Shown: positions 17,252-25,415 of the stretch, in pieces | Layout: the number at the start of each line of letters is the position of its first letter | Position numbering within the stretch: position 1 is the stretch's first letter | Assembly (NCBI GenBank): GCA_028714235.1 | Contig: JAQTMQ010000007.1 | Coordinates: 1-42,032 of the forward strand | Reading direction: 5' to 3' | DNA: 42,032 bases | Source: Candidatus Iainarchaeum sp. | GTDB lineage: Archaea > Micrarchaeota > Micrarchaeia > Burarchaeales > Fermentimicrarchaeaceae | Notes under the pieces: model-generated | Seen by the model: only the letters and a program-made list of their open reading frames with translations | The model's database searches: none | Told to the model about the DNA's origin: nothing | Position numbers and translations under genes: made by a program

Positions 17252-17947
17252 TCAGCGCGTTTTGGCGGCGCCCTTCCCTCCCATCGCCGCCTCTATTTTT
17301 TCCAGCGCCGCAACCGGGTCGGCTGCGGAGGTGATGAACCTTCCGACCACGACGACGTCCGCGCCGGCGGCGACCGCCCTGCCCGCCTTCTCCGCGTCAA
17401 TCCCGCCCGCCGAAGCGCAAACGAGCCTGGGGAAAGCCTTCTTTGCGGCGGACAGGCGGTCGAACTCGTGCGGCTCCCCGGCGAGCTCGGCGTCTATGCC
17501 GCGGTGGAAGGACGCGCCGCAAGGGATTTCGTCGAGGGATTCGAGCAGCCCGACCGGGTCCTTTACCCCCATCATGTCCACGAACGAGAGGACGCCGAGC
17601 TTCCCGCATTCGGAAACGAACTGGCGCACCGTCGGCTTGCCCGCGAGGCCGGAGCATATCGCCGCGTCCGCCCCGCCGTTTTTCGCGATTCGCGCCTCGA
17701 GGTCGCCCACGTCCAGCGTCTTCAGGTCCGCGATTATGAACGGGTCGCCCGCCATCTGCCTCATCTGGCCCACTATGCCGATTCCGAACTGCTTTATCGT
17801 GGGCGTGCCCGCCTCGAAGATTACGCCTTCCCTGTGGGCGAGCGCCTCGCAAATCCGCGCCACGTCCCTTTTCTCGACCGCGTCAACCGCAACCTGCACG
17901 CAAGGCGTGACAAGCCTTTTCCCGGGCATCGCAAACCACTCCAGCAA
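17252..17947 (-). CDS. OMPDC-superfamily protein, probable stand-alone 3-hexulose-6-phosphate synthase-like
   Basis: CVQVAVDAVEKRDVARICEAL...EAGTPTIKQFGI...FIIADLKTLDVGDLEARIAKNGGADAAICSG (DxKxxD motif). Confidence 0.75.
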   Translation of the reverse strand: MLEWFAMPGKRLVTPCVQVAVDAVEKRDVARICEALAHREGVIFEAGTPTIKQFGIGIVGQMRQMAGDPFIIADLKTLDVGDLEARIAKNGGADAAICSGLAGKPTVRQFVSECGKLGVLSFVDMMGVKDPVGLLESLDEIPCGASFHRGIDAELAGEPHEFDRLSAAKKAFPRLVCASAGGIDAEKAGRAVAAGADVVVVGRFITSAADPVAALEKIEAAMGGKGAAKTR

Positions 17948-18011
17948 CAGTTAAATAATAAGCCGAACGAATAAATTTGTCCGGGTGAGCTTTTAAATCG
18001 TTTCAGGTGGG

Positions 18012-19355
18012 GTGTTCGCATTGGCGGTTTCTGCGATTGACGTCCGTTATTCCGGCCCGATGAACGCGGTTTTCGACGAGGAGAACAAGCTCGCGAGGTG
18101 GCTGGAAGTGGAGGCGGCGCTTGCGATGGCGCACGCCGAGCTCGGCGACATCCCGAGGGAAGCGGCGACGGAGATCGCGAGGAAGGCGAACGTGCGCGCC
18201 GTGAAGCTGGAGCGCGCCAAGGAAATCGAGTCGCAGGTTGGCCACGACATGATGGCGGTGGTCAAGGCGCTCTCCGAAAAGTGCGCGGGCGGCGCGGGCG
18301 GCTTCGTCCACCTCGGCGCGACGAGCTACGACATAGAGGATACCGCCACCGCGCTCATTTTCAGGGACGCGCTCGCCCTGTACGAGAAGCGCCTTGCCGC
18401 GCTGAAGAAAACGCTCATGAGGCAGGCCGCGCTCCACAAGCACACGGTGTGCATCGGGAGGACGCACGGCCAGCACGCGGTCCCGACGACGTACGGGCTG
18501 AAGTTCGCGGTCTGGGCGTGCGAGGTGGACCGGCATCTCGAGCGGCTCGGCGAGGCGAGGAAGCGCATCCTCGTCGGAAAGATGACCGGCGCGGTGGGCA
18601 CGATGGCGACTTTCGGCAACAACGCGTTCAGGCTCCAGGCCTCGGTGATGAAGCTGCTGGGCCTGAAGCCCGTCCTCGCCTCAACGCAGGTCATCCAGCG
18701 CGACAGGCACGCTGAGATAATCTCGCTTCTCTCGCTTTCGGCCTGCACGTGCGAAAAGATTGCGAAGGAAATCCGCAACCTCCAGCGCACGGAGATAATG
18801 GAGGTCGCCGAGCCTTTCGGCAAAACGCAGGTGGGGAGCTCGACCATGCCGCACAAGCGCAACCCGCACAAGAGCGAGCGCGTGTGCTCGCTTGCGAGGG
18901 TGGTCCGCTCCGGGCTCCAGGTGGCCATGGAAAACATCGCGCTTGAGCACGAGCGCGACCTGACGAACTCGGCGAACGAGCGCATCATTTTCCCGGAGTC
19001 GTTCATCCTGACCGACTACGTCCTCGCCCAGACGACGGAAATCGTTTCGGGCCTCGAATTCTTCCCCGAAAGGATTGCGTGCAACCTGAAGATGAGCCGC
19101 GGCCTCGTGATGGCCGAGCGGCTGATGGTGCTGCTCACCCGGAAGGGGATGAACCGGCAGGAGGCGCACGAGCTCCTGAGGGAGGCGAGCAGGCGCGCCA
19201 TAAAGAACAAGGTCCACCTCAAGGCCGAGCTTTCGGCCGACCCAGGCGTCCTGAAATACCTGAGCCCGGCCGAAATCGGCGAGGCGTTCAAGGAGGAGTC
19301 GTACGTCGGGAAAGCGGTCGAAATCGTGGAGCGCGCCCTGAAAAGCCTTTCGTAG
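18012..19355 (+). CDS. purB: Adenylosuccinate lyase
   Basis: 447 aa; GSSTMPHKRNPHKSERV signature; TSYDIEDTATALIFRDAL; start GTG 18012 or TTG 18021; TATA-like ttttaaat at about 17990. Confidence 0.95.
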   Translation: MFALAVSAIDVRYSGPMNAVFDEENKLARWLEVEAALAMAHAELGDIPREAATEIARKANVRAVKLERAKEIESQVGHDMMAVVKALSEKCAGGAGGFVHLGATSYDIEDTATALIFRDALALYEKRLAALKKTLMRQAALHKHTVCIGRTHGQHAVPTTYGLKFAVWACEVDRHLERLGEARKRILVGKMTGAVGTMATFGNNAFRLQASVMKLLGLKPVLASTQVIQRDRHAEIISLLSLSACTCEKIAKEIRNLQRTEIMEVAEPFGKTQVGSSTMPHKRNPHKSERVCSLARVVRSGLQVAMENIALEHERDLTNSANERIIFPESFILTDYVLAQTTEIVSGLEFFPERIACNLKMSRGLVMAERLMVLLTRKGMNRQEAHELLREASRRAIKNKVHLKAELSADPGVLKYLSPAEIGEAFKEESYVGKAVEIVERALKSLS

Positions 19356-19364
19356 CGCTGCGTC

Positions 19365-20198
19365 CTATGGCTGCTTCCGGCCCGGGCTCCTGCCGCGCGG
19401 CTTGAATCCATTCCCTTCGTCAAGCAGGGCTATTTCGCGAATCATGACGAACCGCTCTCCCCTTTCCACGCGCGAGTCAAGCGGACTGATTCGTGCCGCC
19501 TCCTTGAAAACCGCGCGCGATTCGTCGAAGCGGTGGAGGGCGCCGAGCGCAATGCCCTTGTTCTCCATTGCCTGGATATACCCGGGGCAGATTTCCAGCG
19601 CCTTGGAATACGCCGCGAGCTCCTCCGCGTGCCTGCCCATCCCGCAAAGCCGCATCCCCCTCCAGTTGTACGCGAGCGCGAGAAGCGAATCGAGGCCGGC
19701 TTCCTGCCGGACGGGGTATTTTCGGGTAAGCAGTGCGTTCGGAAAAATGCAGTCTTCGGGCGGGGAGCCGGTTTCAAGCGAAAAGAACCTGCCTTTCAGG
19801 AGCACGTGCTGGGGCGCAATGATTACCCCCACCTCCCTGCCAAGCCGCGAAAGCACGTCCCCCGCCATAAGCGAGCCGAAGCGGCAGTTGTCCTTCCTCG
19901 TCAAAACCGCTTCGGACATGGCCGCGTCCGAGTCGTAGGCCACCGGGAATTTTGAGTAGTAAATCCGCGAGATTTCCGGGAAAAGCTCTTCCTCGGGGAT
20001 GGCTTCAATGCTTTTTCCGGCGAACCGCGCCGTCAAAAGCTCGAGCAGCAGCGCGGACTGCTCCTCGTAAATGCCGCGGACGCGCTCCCTTTCCCTTCTC
20101 GGGGTCGAAAGAGTCGCGAACTCCACTTCGAGAATCGCGTCCACCGGCGCAAGCCCGCGCTTTTGCCGCGCGCGGCCCTCCCTTAACCGGACTGCCAT
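19365..20198 (-). CDS. Transglutaminase-like (SirB1-type) plus TPR repeat protein
   Basis: DNCRFGSLMAGDVLSRLGREVGVIIAPQHVLLKGRFFSLETGSP (Cys...His...Glu arrangement) followed by TPR-like GRHAEELAAYSKALEICPGYIQAMENKGIALGALHRFDESRAVFKEA. Confidence 0.65.
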   Translation of the reverse strand: MAVRLREGRARQKRGLAPVDAILEVEFATLSTPRRERERVRGIYEEQSALLLELLTARFAGKSIEAIPEEELFPEISRIYYSKFPVAYDSDAAMSEAVLTRKDNCRFGSLMAGDVLSRLGREVGVIIAPQHVLLKGRFFSLETGSPPEDCIFPNALLTRKYPVRQEAGLDSLLALAYNWRGMRLCGMGRHAEELAAYSKALEICPGYIQAMENKGIALGALHRFDESRAVFKEAARISPLDSRVERGERFVMIREIALLDEGNGFKPRGRSPGRKQP

Positions 20199-20272
20199 GC
20201 GTTTGACGCGCAAGGCAGGTATAAATTAGTTGCGAAGCCACATCTAACCCCTATCCGGATACCGGTGAGGGA

Positions 20273-21442
20273 ATGATAAGCCTGCTGCTCGCGTTCGTCT
20301 CCATCTACATGTCCGTGCTGTTCATCCTGATATACCTGGAGAACGAGGGGTGCATGGACGACCCCCGGCCAAGCCGCTTTCCCTCGGTTGACGTAATCGT
20401 GCCGGCCTACAACGAGGAGGCCCACGTCGCGCAGACGCTTTCCTCCCTCCTCGCGCTCGAATACCCGGGAAAGAAAAAAATCATTTTCGTCAACGACGGC
20501 TCGACCGACGGCACGCTTGCCGCCGCGAAAAAATTCGGGGGAAAGGGCGTGCTCGCGCTCGACAAGAAAAACGGCGGGAAGGCGAGCGCGCTCAACCTCG
20601 GCCTCGAGCACTCCGGCTCCGAGCTCGTCGCCGTGCTCGACGCGGACTCCGTCGTCGCGCCCGACGCGCTCCTGCACATGGTCGGCTACTTCGAGGACGG
20701 GAGGGTCGCGGCGGTGACGCCGATGATGAAGGTCCGGAGCAGCCGCACGCCGGCGCAGCTCCTGCAGCGCGGCGAATACGTGGCGAACTCGTTCATGAAA
20801 AAAATTCTCGAGCAGATTGACGCGATAACGGTGACTCCCGGCCCGTTCAGCGTTTACAGGCGAAAGGTTTTCGGCGAGCTCGGCGGCTTTGACGAGGGCA
20901 CGGTCACCGAGGACCAGGAGATTGCGCTGCGGATTCAGCGCGCGCACTACAAAATCGCGAGCTCGTGCGGGGCCGTCGTCTACACGGACGCGCCGGCCGG
21001 GCTCCGCGGGCTTTACGCGCAGCGCAAGCGGTGGTACCGCGGGTTCCTGGAGAACGCCTGGAGGTACCGCGGCCTGTTCCACCCGTCTTACGGGGACCTG
21101 GGGATGGTCGTGCTTCCCGCAACGCTCGCGATGATAGCGGTCGGAATCTTCTCGCTCTTCTATTCCGCCTACAGCGTGCTTTCCGCGCCGTTCGCGCTCA
21201 CGCCCGGCTTCGCGCCCATGTTCTTCGGCCCGACCGAATTCGTGCTCGCGTTGGCGGCGCTCGCCTCTTTCGCGCTAGTCGCCCTCGCGGCAGGCAGGCT
21301 CAAGGAAAACAATCCGGTCTCGCTGTTCGCCGCCTGCCTCGTCATGTCCCCGATTCTTGGGGCGTTCTGGCTCATGATATTAATAGGCGCGGGCAAAGAC
21401 ATATTGACAGGGGTGCGCATGCAATGGAAAGGCGGGGCCTGA
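20273..21442 (+). CDS. Membrane family-2 glycosyltransferase
   Basis: VDVIVPAYNEEAHVAQTLSSLLALEYPGKKKIIFVNDGSTDGT...VLDADSVVAPDAL...GTVTEDQEIALRIQRAHYK...QRKRWYRGFLENAW plus TM helices. Confidence 0.93.
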   Translation: MISLLLAFVSIYMSVLFILIYLENEGCMDDPRPSRFPSVDVIVPAYNEEAHVAQTLSSLLALEYPGKKKIIFVNDGSTDGTLAAAKKFGGKGVLALDKKNGGKASALNLGLEHSGSELVAVLDADSVVAPDALLHMVGYFEDGRVAAVTPMMKVRSSRTPAQLLQRGEYVANSFMKKILEQIDAITVTPGPFSVYRRKVFGELGGFDEGTVTEDQEIALRIQRAHYKIASSCGAVVYTDAPAGLRGLYAQRKRWYRGFLENAWRYRGLFHPSYGDLGMVVLPATLAMIAVGIFSLFYSAYSVLSAPFALTPGFAPMFFGPTEFVLALAALASFALVALAAGRLKENNPVSLFAACLVMSPILGAFWLMILIGAGKDILTGVRMQWKGGA

Positions 21443-22074
21443 GCCTTCGGCTGTATTTCTTCGCTTTCGTCATCTCGCTGCTGGTTTTCGTGGTCGGAGT
21501 GGTCCTGGGCTGGCAATGGGGGTATTCCGCGGTGACGCAGATGGGCGCGGAGCTCGACAGCCTCAATTCGCAGAACGCCGAGATGGACCTGGTCTCGCTG
21601 ATGGAGAACCAGTCCTTCGCCTGCCCTGTCTACGAATCCGAGTTCAGCCGGCTCTTCCAGGCGGCGCAGGACTACGGCGACAAGCTTGCCGAGATGGAGA
21701 GGCGGAAGGGGAAGCTCGACCCGGAAGTCATGCGCCTCAAGGAGGACTACGCGGCGATGCAGCTCCGCAACTACCTCCTCCAGCAAAAAATGGATTCCAA
21801 ATGCGGCTCGCGGCACAACGTCATACTCTATTTTTACTCTAACGAAAACTATTCGCAGGCCGCCGACGAAGGCATCCAGATAGGGGAGGTCGCGCGCGGC
21901 TTCGGGGTCTACACCTACCATTTTGACGTGAACGCCGCCGGCCCGGTGGTCGCCGGCCTAAAGGCGGGTTACGGCGTGCGCGCGACGCCCACGCTCATAA
22001 TCAACGGCGAGAAGTTCGAGGGCTTCATGGACGCCGCGGCGCTCGCGCAGGCGCTTCGCGGGAACGGCTCATGA
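21424..22074 (+). CDS. TM-anchored thioredoxin-fold protein lacking CxxC
   Basis: 216 aa from ATG 21424: MERRGLSLRLYFFAFVISLLVFVVGVVLGWQWG...NVILYFYSNENYSQAADEGIQIGEVARGFGVYTYHFDV...GVRATPTLIINGEKFEGF. Confidence 0.75.
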   Translation: MERRGLSLRLYFFAFVISLLVFVVGVVLGWQWGYSAVTQMGAELDSLNSQNAEMDLVSLMENQSFACPVYESEFSRLFQAAQDYGDKLAEMERRKGKLDPEVMRLKEDYAAMQLRNYLLQQKMDSKCGSRHNVILYFYSNENYSQAADEGIQIGEVARGFGVYTYHFDVNAAGPVVAGLKAGYGVRATPTLIINGEKFEGFMDAAALAQALRGNGS

Positions 22075-23667
22075 GCCGCGCCTCGCGGCGTACGCGTACA
22101 TGGTGTCGCCGTAATCTATCGCCTGCCAGCTCCCGGCCAGGTAATACTTTTCCATGAACCGCGGGTTTGACTGCCAGCTTCCCTCGCAGCAGGCCAGGAT
22201 GACGACGTTCGAGTAATTCCCGCGCGCCCGCTCCTCGTCAACGGCCCGCATGACCCTGTCCGAATCCCAGCCCATCGCCTGCTGGAACCGCGTGTCCCAG
22301 ACCATGTACGAGCCGAACGCGCCGTATTCCAGCTGGTAAATCCTGAAGCCGTCGTCCGGAATGAGGGCGAGCACCGCCGCGTCCATGGCCGAAGGGTACG
22401 ACGCGACGAGCGTGTCCCTGCCCGTCAGGTTGTTTTCCCGCAGGAACCCGGCCGCCCTCTGCGACGCGGAAAAATCGTGGTTCCAGTCGTAATAAACCGC
22501 GATTGCCGCGCCCCAGGCCTGGACTGCGAGCAGCAGGACGAGCAGGAGAGAAAGCGCCGTGTCCGCATGCCTTTCCGCGCTGCCCGGAAAAAGCCTTCCG
22601 GGGAAGCAGGACCCCAGCAGCGGGGGCCCCCGGTCAACGCGCGCCACCCAGGCAGCGAAGACGAACGAAACGAACAGCAGGCCGTGCTGCCTGAAGTAGC
22701 CGAAGTGCTTCAGGAAGAAGATGGAAAGCAACCCCGAGGCGGCAATGGCGAAGAACACGAACGCCCACCTTGAGCGCGCAAGGAACAGCGCCGCGAGAAG
22801 CAGGAGGGCGGCAACCGGCGCCCACCAATAGCCGGTTTCAAGGATTTGGGGAATCTGCGGGTTCGTGTTCCAGAACCCGGGCCGGTTGTCCGAAACGGGG
22901 ATGAAGGCGTTGACGACCACCGCGGGAACGTTTTTCAGGTGGCCTTCGCTCGTTTCCGTGTTCCATTGCGCCGCCCACCATTGCAGGTCCGGCGGCGGGA
23001 GCACCTGGAAGACCGCCGCCGAAAGGCCGAGAGCGAGGACGAGCAGGGGCGCCGCGATTTTTTTGAGCCCGCCCGCATCGCGGGAGAAAACCAGCTCCAG
23101 GCCGAACAACGCCGCGATTGCCCCTGCTATCGCCGTGCCGTGGACGGCGGTGTTGGCGAGCAGGGCGGTCAGGGCAGCGAAGGCGACGGGGCTTGAGAAG
23201 CGCCGCCTGAAGAGCGCGGCCAGAAGGAACAGGAGGAGGACGACGAGGACGTAGCTGCGCGCGATTGCCGCGTACTCGAACAGCGGGTAGGAGCCGAAAG
23301 GGAAAAGAATCTTGGCGGCTTTCGGGAACGGCGCGTAAAGCGTGAAATGCGCGACCCCGGCCACGGCGATGAGCCAGTGCAGCGCCTGCATCGCAGCGGG
23401 GAACGGGAAGCCGAGCCTCGCAAGCGGGAACAGGAGGGCGTGCCACAGCGCGGGCGTGCCCTCGTAGCCCATCAGCCGGATTACGGTCCCGGGGTTCGGG
23501 GCGTCGCGCGCAATCAGCCATGCCTGCGCCTCGTCGCGCCACGGCTCGTGGTGCAAGACCGCGAGAAGGGAGACGGCCGCGTACAAGGCGATGACTGCGT
23601 ACAGGGGCCAGGAGGAGCGCATGGACGGGAGGCGCGGGAAAACCGGATTGCTTTCGTCGCCCTCCAT
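22069..23667 (-). CDS. GT-C family polytopic glycosyltransferase (mannosyltransferase-like)
   Basis: LHHEPWRDEAQAWLIARD (DE motif of GT-C enzymes), about 10 TM segments; ends tail-to-tail with a 6-nt overlap of the Trx-like gene. Confidence 0.7.
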   Translation of the reverse strand: MEGDESNPVFPRLPSMRSSWPLYAVIALYAAVSLLAVLHHEPWRDEAQAWLIARDAPNPGTVIRLMGYEGTPALWHALLFPLARLGFPFPAAMQALHWLIAVAGVAHFTLYAPFPKAAKILFPFGSYPLFEYAAIARSYVLVVLLLFLLAALFRRRFSSPVAFAALTALLANTAVHGTAIAGAIAALFGLELVFSRDAGGLKKIAAPLLVLALGLSAAVFQVLPPPDLQWWAAQWNTETSEGHLKNVPAVVVNAFIPVSDNRPGFWNTNPQIPQILETGYWWAPVAALLLLAALFLARSRWAFVFFAIAASGLLSIFFLKHFGYFRQHGLLFVSFVFAAWVARVDRGPPLLGSCFPGRLFPGSAERHADTALSLLLVLLLAVQAWGAAIAVYYDWNHDFSASQRAAGFLRENNLTGRDTLVASYPSAMDAAVLALIPDDGFRIYQLEYGAFGSYMVWDTRFQQAMGWDSDRVMRAVDEERARGNYSNVVILACCEGSWQSNPRFMEKYYLAGSWQAIDYGDTMYAYAARRGS

Positions 23668-23691
23668 CAAACCACGGTTTTTGCCTTGCGC

Positions 23692-24321
23692 TCAGGCTGA
23701 AAGCTTTTTTTCCAGGCCGGAGAGCATCCTCTTCCCCTCAATCAGGGTTTCCGCGAGCGCCTCGTTTCCCGAAACCTTTCTTTCAAGCGCGAGCCCCTGG
23801 CTTCCCGGGCCCGCCGCCTCAAGGCGCCAACCCGCCGACTCAAATCTTTTCATCGCCTTCCCGAGTTGCCGGCCGGAGCCCTTCGGAAGCGCGACCACCC
23901 GCGCGCTCACGGTCTTCAGGCCGGGCGTGAAATGCGCCTGGAACGAGATTTCGGCGCCTCCGGCTTCCTTGAACGCGTCAAAGCAAAGCGTCTTCTCGAT
24001 TCCCGCGTCGGTCTGGCAGAGCGAGCTCCTCGCCGAGCAGTCGAAGCCGGCGAACGCCTCGCGCCCCCTGCCCTCGACTTCCTTGAGCGCGCCTTCCGCC
24101 TTCCTGATTGCGGCAACGCTTTCGTCAATGCCTTCAAGGGCCTCCTTCAGCGCCGGGTCGGCGCCCGCCCGGTTCTTGAGGCAAAGCTTGAGGAACGCGG
24201 CGTCCTCGCCAACGTTTTTTTCCCCCACGAAGGCGAGGGGGTCGTTGATGAAGGGGATGAGGCGAACCGGGCATTCGCGCGGCATCTGCTTCTGCAGGCG
24301 CACCAGGTCGTTGAACTGCAT
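23692..24321 (-). CDS. Hypothetical protein
   Basis: ATG 24321 (MQFNDLVRLQKQMPREC...), with reverse-strand TATA-like ttttttatatca at about 24344-24356, about 25-29 nt upstream. Confidence 0.7.
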   Translation of the reverse strand: MQFNDLVRLQKQMPRECPVRLIPFINDPLAFVGEKNVGEDAAFLKLCLKNRAGADPALKEALEGIDESVAAIRKAEGALKEVEGRGREAFAGFDCSARSSLCQTDAGIEKTLCFDAFKEAGGAEISFQAHFTPGLKTVSARVVALPKGSGRQLGKAMKRFESAGWRLEAAGPGSQGLALERKVSGNEALAETLIEGKRMLSGLEKKLSA

Positions 24322-24343
24322 CACTAAAAAGTATGGCCGGAGG

Positions 24344-24356
24344 TGATATAAAAAAG
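24344..24356 (-). promoter_or_regulatory. TATA box for the 24321 start
   Basis: Reverse strand cttttttatatca, spacing consistent with leaderless archaeal transcription. Confidence 0.5.
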
Positions 24357-24416
24357 GGGAAGAAAGGAAAAGAAGGAAAAAAATTTGGGGCGGGCGGCGC
24401 CCCGGTCAGGGCCCGG

Positions 24417-25304
24417 TCACTCGCCCGCGGTGCAGTTTTCCGCCCAGGGCTGGATGCATTCGTGCCTGGCCTCGCACCAGGTGTAGCCGCCATCGGGAAC
24501 GCAGCCGTCCTCGTCATACTGCGTGCATTTCCCGCCCACGCAGCGCGCGGCGCCCATGCCGCAGTCCGACACCGTCGTGCAGTTGCCGCCTTCGCCCGCG
24601 CAGTTTTCCTCCCACATGCGGATGCACTTGTTCTTCGCCCCGCACCACGAGTAGCCGGCCGATGGTATGCAGCCGTGCGAGTCGCGGTCCGAGCCCGGCA
24701 TCCCGGTCCCGTTGGCGCAGACGTCGGTTTCGGCGCAGTTCGAGCCCAGCACGTACATCCTGCATTCCTCGCTCATCGAGTCCGGCGCCACGAGCGGGCA
24801 GCTGATTGTGCTGCCGTTCCGGTAGATGGTCGAGCCCGCTCCGGGCATCGTGCTTACGACCCGGAAGTAATCCCCGCAGACGTAAACCGCGCCCACGTTC
24901 TCTCCGCCGCAGTAGCTCTCCGCCTGCGCGTTAAGCGTGCTCGCGTTGCAGTATTCCTCCCAAACCCGGAGGCACTTGCCCTGCTCGGGGCACCAGACGT
25001 ACCCAGCGGAGCCTATGCATCCGTGCTCGTCCCTGTCCCCCCCGTCAAGCTCCGCGGTGCAGTTCTCCTCCCAGACGCGGATGCATCGCTGCTTTGGCTC
25101 GCACCAGCTGTAGCCGGCCGAAGCCCGGCAGCCATGCGCGTCGGAATCGTTTCCGAACAATCCCGGGGTCGCGGTCGGGGCCGCGGCCGGAGCCGGCGTG
25201 GGCGTCGCGGCCGGCGTAGCGTTGCTCGCGCCCTGCATGCATCCCGCGGCGAGCAGCGCAAAGGCCAGAACAGCCGCAACAATCACAAAATGCCCTTTAC
25301 CCAT
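24417..25304 (-). CDS. Cys-rich repeat lipoprotein
   Basis: ATG 25304: MGKGHFVIVAAVLAFALLAAGCMQGASNATPAATPTPAPAA (lipobox LAAGC, TP-rich linker) then four 'HGC..SAGYsWC....kCiR.WEEnC' modules. Confidence 0.85.
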   Translation of the reverse strand: MGKGHFVIVAAVLAFALLAAGCMQGASNATPAATPTPAPAAAPTATPGLFGNDSDAHGCRASAGYSWCEPKQRCIRVWEENCTAELDGGDRDEHGCIGSAGYVWCPEQGKCLRVWEEYCNASTLNAQAESYCGGENVGAVYVCGDYFRVVSTMPGAGSTIYRNGSTISCPLVAPDSMSEECRMYVLGSNCAETDVCANGTGMPGSDRDSHGCIPSAGYSWCGAKNKCIRMWEENCAGEGGNCTTVSDCGMGAARCVGGKCTQYDEDGCVPDGGYTWCEARHECIQPWAENCTAGE

Positions 25305-25415
25305 CGTTTCATCCCTCCGAGGGATTGTTTCCTCCGGGCATTTAAAAAAGGCGCGCTTTTGCCCGGGCGGGCGGCGGGCAAAAACGGTTAAAATACCGCT
25401 TCCCCAAAGCATTGC

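Noticed and set aside
16053-17954. 633-aa plus-strand ORF
   Set aside because: Antisense to MAT and the HPS-like gene; composition artefact of high GC.
20183-21082. 299-aa minus-strand ORF overlapping GT2
   Set aside because: GT2 has clear catalytic motifs on the plus strand; this frame is an antisense shadow.
24333-25391. 352-aa plus-strand ORF starting MAGGDIKKGKKGKEGKKFG
   Set aside because: Antisense to the Cys-rich lipoprotein; its Lys-rich start is the reverse of a T-rich terminator/TATA region for the minus-strand genes.
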